Part shown: in pieces, positions 1 through 12,629 of the stretch | Layout of the letters: the number at the start of each line of letters is the position of its first letter | How positions within the stretch are numbered: the first letter of the stretch is position 1 | Assembly: GCA_916613615.1 (NCBI GenBank) | Contig: OU744731.1 | Span: forward strand, 11,600,726-11,664,725 | Length of the DNA: 64,000 bases | Direction: 5' to 3' | From: Steromphala cineraria | Lineage: Eukaryota; Mollusca; Gastropoda; Trochida; Trochidae | The notes under the pieces: generated by a model | The model's input: the letters and a program-made list of their open reading frames with translations, nothing else | The model's database searches: none | What the model was told of the DNA's origin: nothing | Made by a program: the position numbers and the translations under genes

Positions 1-640
1 GCCCAGGTCGGTATAAGATGAAATCAACAAATGTGAAATATTGGCAACATCCAATGCTTTGAATGGTGAACTAAGCCTGTCTGAAAGCTTGTCAGGTTAT
101 TACAGATACACAGGCTTATCGTTCTTGCATAACAGGAATTGGCTAATTACGATTGCACTACCTAATGCAGGGACACAATCAATATTGGGTTTTTTAAAAA
201 TAGTCTTGAAAGACAGGTTCCTCAGCAGCTTGACCTTACAATCGAGGGAAGCTGTATTGAAGATATTTAAAAAGGGTAGATGTTTGACAAAATTATTACG
301 ATAGGACATTATCATTCGTGATTCGTTTCTGTTTATAACTAACAGACTAATCAGAAATACACTTTGCAATGTCCGTTCCATTTTCTAGGTTCGATTAACT
401 CAGTAAGAAAGCAAAAGACAAAATGGATTTTTCAATATAAATTCCATTAATAATGTTAAAATCAGAAAAACGCAATACCATGACAGTGAAAGGTATTCAT
501 AGATATGAAACATTAAGCAAAAATAAATCCTATGGTCACGAACTGAATTCTAATAAATTATTAAAAAAGTAATTCCATGATGGTATGGCAATATTACCAC
601 ACACGCTAAAATAGTAGTTTTATAGGTGTCTCTAATAAGA
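1..640. repeat. ~630 bp direct duplication, copy 1
   Basis: This stretch recurs in the same orientation at about 2323-2962. Both begin GCCCAGGTCGGTATAAGATG and stay alignable to GTTTTATAGGTGTCTCT, with only scattered substitutions and single-base indels by eye. The window starts inside or at the edge of this copy, so its true left end is unknown. It carries no convincing protein: a short open frame at 41-304 is broken in the second copy. It does not start TG and end CA as an LTR would. Confidence 0.9.
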
Positions 641-940
641 ATTATTATACCAAGTCAATGTTATATCCTCACAGGTATGCATCATTACATTGCAAGTGAA
701 GTTTCGTCTATTTGAATTTAAAATCAAAATACAGCAGTTATGACATCCCATCGCTGTGATGTTTCATTTTAGTGCTGCATTTCTGGTCATTCATATTAAG
801 ATCACAGCATTATTTCAAATTTATTGAAGCACTAAAACAATTAACAATATTTACTATAGCAGCCAGTTGTAGTTCATGTAGAAACAATAAATATAAAAGA
901 ATATATATCAAATATACATAATATATCAAACAATACTCCA

Positions 941-1067
941 GGGTCCCCTTTCACAAAGCAATAAGGTGATCGTAAGTCCTTAAGGATGCCTTGTGCAACG
1001 GTAGTGCAATAATAAAGAATGGTAGTTAAGGCCAACCTTAGCTAAGGTTGTTTTGTGAAAGGAGACC
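941..1067. mobile_element. Foldback/MITE-like element with GGGTC termini
   Basis: The ends are inverted copies: GGGTCCCCTTTCACAAAGCA at 941-960 and its near-complement at about 1048-1067, reading TTTTGTGAAAGGAGACCC. The core carries a second short palindrome, CCTTAGCTAAGG. About 127 bp, no coding capacity. A related element with GGTC/GACC ends lies at 15557-15649. I see no clear target duplication. Confidence 0.6.
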
Positions 1068-2322
1068 CAGAACCTTTTGATAAGAACGCACTCATACAAA
1101 ATATGTTATAATAAACAGTAACATCGCACCAAGTAGATTGTTGGCATCATAGTTCATAGGCATAAGTGCATTCATACACGTAGCATGCATGTATATTCTA
1201 TTTGCATCTAATTGAGTTATAATCGATTCTTGGTTGACGTTTATGTAATTAGAGAGTCTTTTTGGAATGATGTACGTTTGACTTTTGACACAAGAATTAA
1301 TTTCTTCTGTCGGTATCTGTCACACTGGCCTAGTCTCATGCTGTGTTGGACAGATGTCGACAGTTTCACGTGTTATTACCTAGCTGATAAAACAGCACCA
1401 GCTAATGTAAATGTAATGATTACACCTTCATACCTGTGCCAGAGATGACGCTAAATAGCGGAACGAATATAGCTTCATCTCATAATTGGGTCGCCCCTAC
1501 TGTTTGGCAGATAGCATGCAATTTTAGATTTTCCGATAACTTCGAATTACAACAAAATCGGTTCTTTTTGTAGGAAAACATTCCCTTTAAATACCACAAT
1601 CTCAATTGTAATACGTTCAATGACAAGAACCATATGTTGAAGCCCTGTAAATCATATCAATTAATGACTGTCACAAGGAAAGGTGAAATTGTTTTACTGA
1701 AACATTATAACATGAGAATTCGGAAACATTTCACATCAGTTGTCGAGTTAATTTTGCATGACTTAATGGTAACACACATCATACTTCGAAACCACAGAAG
1801 AATTTGATGGATGTTCTAATGGAGACACACAGTGTATTCTAACCAACGAACAGACAGTTTCTATAAATCTAGGTTTACATAGGTTAAAGGGGATCAAAAA
1901 CCTGGCTCGTGAAACCTCATTGACCATCGTTAACAAGAGCATCCAGACGGGTAAGGGGGGGTCACATGACACAAACTTGGTACCGGCTGTCAGCTGTAAG
2001 CGGTTCGCAACCAAACAATTTCGTCCCTACAGAGTATTTACGACTCTTTCGGTGCCCTGCTAATAAAACACTGGAAGTTAAAAATTCAGGTTGCAGACCC
2101 CCTTTAAGTTTTAGGTTACATTTTTTTAATGATTAATCACACTACTGTGTAGGAGACACTCCAGTAATAACAACGCTTGTATTGCTCAATAACAGTAATA
2201 CACAATGCTTACAAGTCACATTGATTTGTTCAACCTAGCTTATAAACATTGACAATTACCTCTCTCATTTAGAATCTGTCATGAACAATCTATTTCAGTT
2301 TTCAATTACAATTTCAGATTCC
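1068..2322. other. Spacer between duplicated 630 bp blocks
   Basis: AT-rich sequence between the two copies. Short open frames on both strands show no recognisable domain or splice structure. I see nothing definable in it. Confidence 0.6.
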
Positions 2323-2962
2323 GCCCAGGTCGGTATAAGATGAAATCAACAAATGTGAAATATTGGCAACATCCAATGCTTTGAATGGTGAACTAAGCCT
2401 GTCTGAAAGCTTGCCAGGTTATTACAGATACACAGGCTAATCGTTCTTGCATAACAGGAATTGGCTAATTACGACTGCACTACCTAATGCAGGGACAAAA
2501 TCAATACTTGGTTATTTAAAAATAGCCTTGAAAGACAGGTTCCTCAGCAGCTTGACCTTACAATCGAGGTAAGCTGTATTGAAGATATTTAAAAGGGTAG
2601 ATGTTTGACAAAAATATTACGATAGGACATTATCATTCGTGATTTGTTTCTGTTTATAACAAACAGACTAATCAGAAATACACTTTGCAATGTCCGTTTC
2701 ATTTTTCAGGTTCGATTAACTTAGTAAGAAAGCAAAAGACAAAATGGATTTTTAAATATGAATTCCATTAATAATGTTAAAATCAGAAAATCGCAATACC
2801 ATGACAGTGAAAGGTATTCATAGATATGAAACATTAAGCAAAAATAAATCCTATGGTCACGAACTGAATTCTAATAAATTATTAAAAAAGTAATTCCATG
2901 ATGGTATGGCAATATTACCACAGGCGCTAAAATAGTAGTTTTATAGGTGTCTCTGATAACGC
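2323..2962. repeat. ~630 bp direct duplication, copy 2
   Basis: Second copy of the block at 1-640, offset by about 2.32 kb. Similarity stops just after GTCTCTGATAA near 2960. It is followed by a short stretch (about 2980-3230) of clearly higher GC than the surroundings. Confidence 0.9.
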
Positions 2963-4129
2963 TTTTGGTATATATGCATTTATAACGCTAATGCATATCC
3001 ATTAAAGTCATACTTCAGCCTGCAGTTCCTATGAGCAGAGGCATATATAACAGCCATTACCCCATACGTTATGGCCAGTACAGGGGTGTCACTGATAGGA
3101 GAACAACAGTAGCGGTCAAGAGTTCGCATCAGAAACAGCTGACTATAGATGATTGATGAGCGGTACGGGGAGGCAGGGGCAAGCCTACTGGACATGGTCT
3201 CGGGGTTCTCCTATTTATAGCCTTCGTGGACAGTTTTGGCGTTAATAGGCTTGTTATAAACGAATATATTGTTAGCGTTGGTGTGATATGATGTAAACAG
3301 GATGATGCTATTGGCAATTAGGGCTTTGAGAAAGATTATGCATTTGTTACGAGAATGTTTAGCATGCTTTGACATATTTGAACATTTGCGAGAAATATAT
3401 TTACAGAGTTTATAGATGTTTAAGCATTTCATAGCATATTAGAACAATTAAAGTAAGCCAGTTCAAATTCATATAATATTTAACTACTTTTTAAGATGAG
3501 TTAATCTGCATTTTTGAAGCACGTTTTATCATATCAGGGTGTTTGTTATTACCATTTTCAAGCAAAATGTATGTTAAGAGCATGCAATTATCGATGGAAA
3601 ATATGCAACAACCCAGTAAGAATTCCTTTATCCCATTTAAAGGTAAAATGAAGGTTTTTATACCCGGGGATATGCCTGTTAAACATAACATATAAGTAAC
3701 AATAAAACATTTGTAAAGAAAGTATAGGTTCAGGCACATTGACTTTATACATTATTGGTTTATGCACTCTAACTACATTGGCATTTGTAATTTTTCAGAC
3801 AATTAGCAATAAAATAGGTCAATGATAAATTGCTATTTTCTAAAAACATGAACTTATTTTCACATTTTATTCTTTCACCCCTGTTGCATTCTATTAGCGA
3901 TGTTCTTAGACTCATCAGTTCCTTTCATTTCCTCACATGCAACTCGGCGGAATAATTGATTATCTTTTGAATTAGGAATCTGCATTTACACATTTGAAAA
4001 TAATTATTATCTTTTGAAACATTGAGCATGCTTATTTTTAACAGAACAAACTTTTGTCTAATCTTTTGACCCCCACCCCCTCCTAAAAGTATATTAATTC
4101 AAAAGATTTTCAGAGTCTTCTGAAAAAGT
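2963..4129. other. Intergenic, no gene recognised
   Basis: The first ~250 bases are noticeably GC-richer and carry a 71-codon minus-strand frame (2980-3195) without a recognised domain. The rest is AT-rich spacer with a short pyrimidine/C run near 4066-4082. No splice-supported gene found. Confidence 0.5.
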
Positions 4130-4840
4130 ATTTGCTATTGAAATTAGAATCATTTGGTAAATAGCCAAGTACTGGCGTGTGAACTGATCTTACATAAACA
4201 CAATAGAGTAATATCTTAGGTTCACATAATCTCTTGCAAAGGTATGGTACAGAAATAACATCTTAGGTTGTCAAAGAAATGAAAAACGTTGAAAAAAGCA
4301 TTTGATCTTAGGTTGTTTCTCTTCGTGTGCTTCATCAAGATGAAATGCTCGCATGGCATAAAATCTGGAGTTTGATACGACAAGATAAAAGAAGAAAGGA
4401 TTGTTCAGTGTTGATTATTGAAATGAGAAAATTCTTGCAGCATATCTTTATTGTCTTGGCGAATAATAATGTAAATGTCAGGAAAGAGAACAAAACCCTA
4501 TTCTAGTTTCCTTTTTTGTTATATTTGATCAATCTTTCAACCATTTTGTCTTTAAATGTTTACATGTGATAGCTTTATCATCATCATATACAATCATACT
4601 ATATATTGAAGGTGATCGCTTTATTGCTATTTTGCTATAGCATCTTTCCCCGAAAATAAATATGTATGCGTTGCTTCTGTTTCTCATTTAGGCATTTAAG
4701 CGCCTAAATAAATATTCGTTTCGTGTTGTCGCCTTTCAAGAATTGTAAACTCTTGTCAGTGATTCTGAACTACGTCTACTGACTCAACTTTCATCATTAT
4801 GTTTTGAGTCGTATATTTCAGGCAAGACTTGCACACAATG
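4130..4840. repeat. Old ~700 bp duplication, copy 1
   Basis: Aligns in the same orientation with 8690-9405, with many substitutions and indels. Shared landmarks in the same order are CATTTGATCTT, TTCGTGTGCTT, a GATAAAAG-AGAA block, CTAAATAAATA, a TTATCATTATGT-like end and AAGACTTG. No protein reading frame is conserved between the copies. Confidence 0.65.
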
Positions 4841-7422
4841 GGTGTATGTCAATTAATAAAAGGGAATTCGACTCTTGTAAGACAACGAAATAACTAATAC
4901 ATTCCCTTAAGAATATTAATTAGTGGTTCAATGTAAAGACAATGCGCATCCCAAAACTTAAGTTAACGTATTGTAATTTGTATTTTGGTTTGAAAAGTCA
5001 TAAACTATATTTCTAGAACTTGATTGTGTATTTCTGCGTATAACCAAAGGAGATGTGCCTGTCAGACATACATTGTTAGCCAGCCATGCATACAAAGAGT
5101 GTATGAAAATGGATGACAGAATAGTGGGATCTCGCCATGCCAAGAACCACCTAAACTTAAGCTCCTATGGGGTTTCAATTGGTAGTTTAATGTTACCACT
5201 ATGAGCTATGGATACCCTAAGATACCATGAGATATATCAGTGTAAAAGACCTGACTGAAGGGTTAAGTTAGCTTATGACTAAACTATGTTGGATGAATAG
5301 ATGTTAATACAGTGTTATATTTTATGGACAGATGACATTGTTAGCTTCTTTCAGTTTTCGCAGTTTCGCCGCACAAATTCCATTGGCGATAACGTTTCCT
5401 CTTTAAACTTTTCAGAACTCTCATGCATATCAACTGCTTGTACCTTAAAAGAGTTATTTTGACAAGTTCTCAGTCAAGGTCAAGGTAACGAGTTATAAAA
5501 TCACTCCAAACTATTTGAAAACGCGATAACTTGACAAGTTTTTGTGCTCTGTAGTCCTTTGGAGATGTGCAATTTTTAAACGGTTTCCACTTCAATATCA
5601 CAAAGAGATCTATGGATTGCATCTCCTTTATTGTATTAACATTTGTCGTTTCCGCGAAATTCCGTTCCCCTTCATCGGGTAAGTTATTTGATCACTGTGC
5701 TAGGATCACCAAGTTCTTCAAGAAAGTGCATTTCATGGGAAGCATTTTATGTGAATCTAGGCAACTGTAAAACAAAATCAAACGCTGACGAACTAATTTC
5801 AACTGGGACGGCAATAATTCGTATCGCCAAGTATAGTGATATAGAGTATGGTCCGTATTCTTTGAATGCACATTCAGCTGTTCAAATACTCAAACTCAAA
5901 GCGAAGGAGCACATCAAAAACACACATGGACTGTAAGTTCGTACACGGGAGGGAGCTTTTACAATCTCAGATTAACACTGTGAAGCATCGTCAAAATTTA
6001 ATTTACTAGGGTAGATTTAATTTCTGCGTTCTTTTGGGAAAATAAAATATTACATAGTGATTAACTTTAGCCTTAAAAACATCAGAATTATGTCTACTTA
6101 TTTAGCTTTCATAAGATAACAGCTAAGTAACTGTTATTATTCATTATAAAATGACAGTCTTACAAATAAATATGGATCATTTTATGGCAAGACATGCTTT
6201 AAATGTTGAATGTGCAAAAATGGTAACCAATACACTTGCTGACACTTTTAAGATTGTTGTGTATGGTGAATGGTATAGATTTGATCAATGGCAAACAATT
6301 GCAATCAATGTTTCATCAATACAATAATTCACGTTTTGAAGTGAAACCTATTCAAGCATGAAGTGCGAAATTGCGTTTATTAAAGGATATGCAATCTAAG
6401 CAAATGCATTTATTGACGAATCTCAAGTTGTTGTGAAATGCAAATAATGATGAATAATGAATAATACTTAACATATGAGTGTAAAAATTTGTATTGGTGC
6501 AAAACGTACGACGTAGATACAACATTTGTTTTTTGAATTAAAGGAAAAATAATATAGAAATATATAGAAATAAAAATATTGTAAAATAGAATTGTCAATG
6601 CAAGTGTAATTTAGGAAAGAGCCTATGAACCACGGAAACGAACAGTTAGTCAGTTATTATTCTGTATTACAGAAAACCCTTTTAGTTTCTAAAACAATCG
6701 TGTATATAGTTAAATATATATTAATTACCAGTAAGAAGTCAAGATATGATATAATGATAGTAATACCATTTCAGCCATGACATACTTACTCAAGCCTTCA
6801 CCACTGATCACCGATCTGAAGGGCTCTTTAACTCAAGCCTCACATATCAAATAACAATGTTGATGTTCTTATTCATCATAATATTCTCAATAACGTATGT
6901 TAAGTATCTCTAGGCCTGTACTAACAATGTCTTCAGGTGAAAAGCAGTGGCTAATTAATGCTATCATGTTCTCGTAGACATTCCCTGGAAAAACGGCACC
7001 CCTTCAGGCAGCGTGGTGTTTATTGGTTTTCTACTATGAATATTAGTACAACTTCTTCAGTTTAAGGCTTTGCTGTACAAGGTGCAAGAATTAACTGATT
7101 CATTTATTGAGACATATATTGTTCAATCAATTCATCAATCATCCTGTAAAAAGGCTCGCATAATACACATTTTATTCCTGATAAATGATAATAGTGATAC
7201 GGAAACACACTCGGTTTATTATCTCTATATATTTATAACAATTATGACAGTTGATCACATGTTGATATCACGTTGAGATGAGCTTTTATCTATCACAAGG
7301 ACCACAAGCATACACAACCTTGTTATTGTGTGTAAATCTAACATTTAAATCCACAATGAAGATATGTTTTTGAATAATTGAGCAAACCAACATTCAAAAT
7401 ATCAGTTTGATTCCATCGATCA
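4841..7422. other. Intergenic, no gene recognised
   Basis: AT-rich. The longest open frame (5643-5936, 97 codons) has no family resemblance that I can name and no supporting splice signals. I see no repeat structure here. Confidence 0.5.
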
Positions 7423-7506
7423 ATCGACAAGCAACGAGTTTAAAATATTATGCATTGTTTACAAGTGTTTAAATGGACAACCTTCATCTTATGCATTGTT
7501 TACTGC

Positions 7507-7943
7507 TTAAAGGGACAGCAGCACGCTTTTAGGGGGAATATAAGGTGACGTCAGGAAAATGAAATAAAATGGCTCCAATTGAAAAACAATGTATTAAAAC
7601 TAAATGGAGCAGTAATAACTCAAGTATAACATAAAGTTTAGCCATGAGATTCCCTTTTCTTACAAAAAATGAAGTGAAAGAATATGTATTTAAACTTAAT
7701 GAAGCATTACAAAATCAAATATTGAAAGTTCAGCCGTGCGATTACTTTTTCAAAATGAGTAAAGGTGTTCACACAAGAATCCAGGCCAATGGACATTTTA
7801 TATTTTGTTCTCTGACATGGATGATTGGTTTGTGTTATGAGATTTTTGACACTATCAAAATAATACATTTAGCATTAACATACACCTATCAGTGAACAAT
7901 TAAAAATATAAATTTTTCAAAAGACGTGCTACTGCCTCTTTAA
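7507..7943 (+). mobile_element. TTAA-flanked MITE, copy A (inside LINE repeat)
   Basis: Bounded by TTAA on both sides, with terminal inverted repeats AGGGACAGCAGCACGCTTTT on the left and the complement of GACGTGCTACTGCCTCT on the right. The interior matches the other copies (a GGTGACGTCAGG block, then AATGGAGCAGTAATAA, then AAGTTTAGCCATG). An 83-codon open frame inside it is incidental and not kept in sister copies. A TTAA target is classic for piggyBac-type transposition, but the ends do not start CCC as usual piggyBac ends do, so the mobilising transposase is unknown. Confidence 0.85.
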
Positions 7944-8352
7944 ATGGACAAGAATAGAGTTTAAAATCTTATGCATTGTTTACAAGTGTTTACAAGTGTT
8001 TAAATGGACCAGCTCCATCTTATGCATTGTTTACAAGTGCTTTAATCAACAAGCATAGAGTTTAACATCTTATTCATTGTTTACAAGTGTTTAAAAGGAC
8101 AAGCTCCAGACTATATATCCACCATTCTGTCTGTGTATACTTCTCCTCGCGGTCTTCAATCTCAGTCCCGGCGTCTACTGACAGTTACTCAGACCGGCAT
8201 CATAATGGAGAATATCATTCGAGTTTACAGCTGTGGAATATAATCATTACAGAAATAAAAAATTCTTGACTCTTTTAAATCATATCTCAAGACATATCTA
8301 TTCCATTTTGCTTTTCCTTAGTATTTCTGCAATGTTTACTACCTGTTTGTAT

Positions 8353-8438
8353 CAATCTAAATAAATTTTAGATCAACATATTTTATATTTGGTCAAACAG
8401 TATAACCTAATATAAATCCTGTTGATTTATTTAGATTG
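8353..8438. mobile_element. Short palindromic MITE, copy 2 (86 bp)
   Basis: Starts CAATCTAAATAAATTT and ends with the complement, ATTTATTTAGATTG. The halves are inverted copies of each other with some decay. It is flanked by TGTTTGTAT (8344-8352) and TGTTTGTTT (8439-8447), a 9 bp target duplication with one mismatch. A better preserved copy lies at 55582-55672. It is inserted in the LINE tail. Confidence 0.8.
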
Positions 8439-8689
8439 TGTTTGTTTATATTTTGTAAAGCATTCATATTTTATCTCTTTCTTACGTAGCGCCTTGATCA
8501 TGCATTAGTGTATGGATTGGCTCAGAACAAACACCCATTATTATTATTTATCAAATATCAATGGACCTTAGGTAAAATTTGAAATAATTCTACTTTGGTT
8601 TTTAGGCATACATGGTATTAATATGTTGATGAAACAACGTTAACGACCATTTAATTAATAAACATTTAATGGTTTTAAAAACTCCAACG

Positions 8690-9405
8690 ATCTTCAGAAA
8701 TATTAACTATATAAAATAAATACCCTTTTGAATACTCATTTGCGGGCATATCAACAGATCTTATATAAACATCACAGAGTATATATCTGGCTCAGGTAAT
8801 CATTTCAGCAAGGTTTCCACATAAAAATATATCTCATGTGTCTCTAAGAAATGAAAGGAAAAACGTTTGAAAAAATCATTTGATCTTCACTCGTTCTGTT
8901 CGTGTGCTTTATCCCGATAAAATGTTCATAAGGCGTAAAATGTGGATTTTGATACTGAAGATAAAAGCAGAAAAGATTGTTCGATGCTAGTTATGTAACT
9001 TCCATAACCCTTTGGTAATAACTTTTTGTCTCGAAGAATGAGAACGTTTATGTCAGGGCAAAGCACACAATCTCCATCTCTTCAAGAAAGATTTTTTTGT
9101 TACATGCAATCGATGGTCATGTATCTTTCAAAGATCACAGGTGGCAGCTTTTTCATCATCAGTATGAGTTATATAATAGTTATCGTCGAAGTTTGAACAT
9201 GTGTGGTCGTAAACAAGATATTAATGTCATGCCTCTGTATTTTCATTGATGCATTTTAGTCCCTAAATAAATACGTTCCTTTTTTTATCGCCTTTGATGA
9301 CTTGCAAAGAATCAAGTGTGATCCTGAATACATATCCACTACCCTGTCTTCTTATCATTATGTGTACGCTTGTTGGACAAACCTTACAGATAAGACTTGG
9401 ATTTA
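8690..9405. repeat. Old ~700 bp duplication, copy 2
   Basis: Diverged partner of 4130-4840, offset about 4.56 kb. It ends near ATAAGACTTGG. A 72-codon open frame (9302-9520) starts inside the duplicated tail but the partner copy does not keep it open, so I do not call it a gene. Confidence 0.65.
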
Positions 9406-9486
9406 TGCATACACTGACTCTATGGTAATAGATGGGGATATGATGAGATCATGGCAGAGCAGGGCTCAGTTGCTGGAAGCCTTCCT

Positions 9487-9835
9487 AGATTGTGATGGTC
9501 ATGACTCGGGTATAGCATAGTTTAGGAAGAATCAGAACACCTTGCTTAGTGTGAGTATATATGTATACCTAGTATCATTGGGTTCTGGTACTTGTTCAAA
9601 AGCGTTAAAGATTATTGATATCATGCTTCTATAATGTGATGGTCATGACTCAGTGATAACAAAATGTTGAAGAATCAGATCACCTTGCTTAGTTTGAGTA
9701 TATACATATATGTATACCTAGTATCAGTGGGTTCTGGTACTTGTTCAAAAGCGTTCAAGATTATTGATATCATGCTTCTATAATGTGATGGTCATGACTC
9801 AGTGATAACACAATGTTGAAGAATCAGATCACCTT
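9487..9835. repeat. Tandem repeat, ~144-149 bp unit, ~2.4 copies
   Basis: TGTGATGGTCATGACTC recurs at 9491, 9635 and 9784. Between them GAATCAGA-CACCTTGCTTAG, the ACCTAGTATCA block and GGTTCTGGTACTTGTTCAAA repeat in order. The third copy breaks off after GATCACCTT. Confidence 0.9.
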
Positions 9836-12629
9836 TTATCACAATTGTCATGTGATAAATACTTTATCTTGATACACAGCGCTGTGGGTTGCCATTCCTA
9901 AAAAGGGTTGGTATCAGCGGGATCAACTTACATCAACAAAACTTTAAGCTTATGTATCAATCTTTAGATTACGGAACCCTTTATCTAAGGATTCAGCGTA
10001 GTATTGGATATCATAGACTTGGTTAGGCACTTTTTGAAGATTAAGAAATTGAACGACGATGATGACTGTGTACGGTTAGCCACTTACACGCAATAAGAAA
10101 TTCTGGTATTTTACGTTCACAATTACAGTTACACCTGTACACTTGTTTTTATGAAATTCAAAGTATCTTTAAGTGCACGGGATGACGTTGGAAAAAGATT
10201 TGAGTTGAGACCTCATCGGTGAGAGTGGGAATATTTTGGAATGGTAAAACATGTATAGAAAGGCTATGGACGTTGCTTTTAAACTTAAAGATTAGGCTAT
10301 AGCATCAATCCGTTGAAATGAACGGTATCCATTCGTGATAAAATTCAAGTAATACAATATATTTGATAACAATTTAGTGTAGAGAGTATGGTCTCAATTC
10401 TACGAGTGCCCATGCAATGTATGCAATGGTAAAATCACGCCTATCTGGTGTTTGTATACAGATAGCTAAGCGTAAAGCATGGAAGGTATGTTCTGCTTGC
10501 CCATTCAATGGTTCAAATGGCCAAATTGCATCCATCTCTTATTGGTGATAGGAGGCTGAGGACAAATACGAGCTAGTTACAATTATACACAGCGTACCAT
10601 GGTCAGAATATACCCCCTTTACGTACGTATGTAGATGCCATAGCGTTCTCAGATTGAACTATGAGTAATCGTAAAAACATATATCATTTTTATGTACGAT
10701 TGTACATCGACGGGCTACCTTAGATTCAGGAATGTTATATAATACGAATCTAGAACTTAACTTTATCAAGAGGTTTTATCATTTTTCATATCATACCAGC
10801 CCTAGACCCACATATCAGTCCAAGTGGTTGACGATAGAAAGAAATACCTATTTGCACAATGCCATACTGCCAAAGTGGCTCTTCTAATGTAGTTATTCAA
10901 ACTTGTTGATATTTATTCGGTATGTAATAATAATCTTATAATCAAATATGCGTCCCATTGATGACAGAAGCTAGAAAGTTATAATGAGGAAGTTTCCACT
11001 TAGAAAAGCTTGTTTTTCTTAAAAATGCAAAATTAGAAAGGTTGAGTAAATAATTTGACAAGTAATTGTGTAAAAACAGATCAATACAGCTTTTGCCATT
11101 GATAAATTGAGAACGTTCCGACAATTGTGCAGAACTTCAATCAATGCAAAGATACAACATTTATTTGTACCCAATACTTCTTATTATTTACATCGAAACA
11201 TGTTGATGAGTGAAGCATAATGTTATGTAAATGAAACTAGGCAAACTATGCAAATATTCGGGAATCAAGGTTGAAGTTAAAGTTAGCAGGAAATGTATTT
11301 GGAAAGTCAATGATGATTACAGATAAGGAATGAGAGTCGAAAGAAGTGATTGCAAGACAAATATACATAAAAAACATTTCAGCGACGAATAAGATATGAA
11401 AATAGATAAGGATTAAATTAGTTGAAAATGAGAAAAAAAATCTCAGCTGTGCACAGTACATGCATATTAAAAATGCAAGTAAAACACTTACTGCATTGAA
11501 GTGAAAATAATATCTAAACGATAACAATGTCTTCAAAAAAGATTTCAGTTCAAGATAAATGAAAAAGAAAGACTTTGAGAAGAAAACGTTAGGGCAAAAT
11601 GTCACCTTGATGACAATTTTAAAATTCATTAGTCTCATCAAGGGATTTAAGTGTAAAGAAATGAAATTGTTCTTGCTGAATTTTTATGATATAAATTGCC
11701 AACTTGCATGGTCGCCCATATCCATCCCGTTGTCCTCATAAAACCTCATTAGAAAATACTGATGGTGCTGGATTACCAGCCCAGGAGTGGAAAACTATAT
11801 ATCTGTATACAACCCAACTAATTGTTTTCTAAATGTTACATCGTAAAGTAAAACTCAATTAATTTTTTAAGGTCTGTCAGATATCAGATTTGAGAACTTC
11901 TTCAAATAACAAATTAAGACCCGTCTGTCTGGAGAGCTGTTATGGGAGATTTATGACCAAAAATGCTGAACGAAATTCTAGAAACCATCGGAACGTTGCT
12001 GACATATATTTAAGAGACATAAATGGCACATATATAACAGGAGGAAAGTCTTAATGTCATTGGTGGAATACCTATGTTGCGAAGCACTCTCTTTTACTGT
12101 ACCCTACAGCCTAACTCGCGTGAATAGAATAATGTGGAATTTTATTGATGGTAAAAAGTGTACGATTCAATACTCTTCCACTGTTGGGTACAACTTGAAC
12201 AAGAAGTGGGATATTTGAGTACAAATATATTTTGGTAAGGATGGAACATGCATAGGTCCAATAGCGATACACACAATATTAAACGTATTTGCTTGATAAA
12301 ATGGTAAACACTTATTACAACGCTAGAGTCTCAGGTCCCAAACATTTAGCCCTGATTAAGAAGCTTAAGGTCCATGTATAAGGTTAGGTAGCTCCAGGAA
12401 CAAGTTCAGATAAAGTTCAATTACTATTGGAGAGATTTATCAACGGATAGGTGACGTGTTCGAGATTTGACTGAGTTGACAGGGATTATTGATGCCTTAT
12501 TTGACATTAGTTCCTAGATTTTGTATGTCAACTTAGTTAAAGAAATAAATAATCTGTATTCACCGATCAGCATCGTCTTCTTTTTGTAACACATTGTTAA
12601 CTATAACCTACGATGGCTTTATTTCATTG
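9836..12629. other. Intergenic, no gene recognised
   Basis: AT-rich. A 131-codon minus-strand frame at 11246-11641 is low-complexity and rich in F, L and S, as expected from AT-rich antisense sequence. I found no domain, repeat or splice pattern. Confidence 0.5.

Larger units (their letters stand above)
7423..8550 (+). mobile_element. 5'-truncated, decayed LINE 3' end
   Basis: The plus strand encodes the typical C-terminal end of a non-LTR retrotransposon reverse transcriptase. About 8086-8240 reads CLKGQAPDYISTIL, then SPRGLQSQSRRLLTV, and about 8268-8310 reads DSFKSYLKTYLF after an in-frame stop. The 3' tail near 8490-8550 has a GCGCCTTGATCATGCA-type block and ends in ATTATTATTATT, as many LINE tails do. 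The segment coding for KILCIVYKCLNGQAP is repeated about five times in tandem upstream (units near 7449, 7489, 7969, 8020, 8070, roughly 40-51 bp each). Two other transposons sit inside it, at 7507-7943 and 8353-8438. Stops and frameshifts make it dead. I infer a CR1/L2-type clade without certainty. Confidence 0.75.

Noticed and set aside
1..2962. The 630 bp direct repeats as a pair of LTRs
   Set aside because: No TG/CA ends, primer-binding site, polypurine tract or gag-pol coding between them.
7644..7895. An 83-codon frame inside MITE copy A
   Set aside because: Sister MITE copies do not keep the frame, so it is not a transposase remnant.
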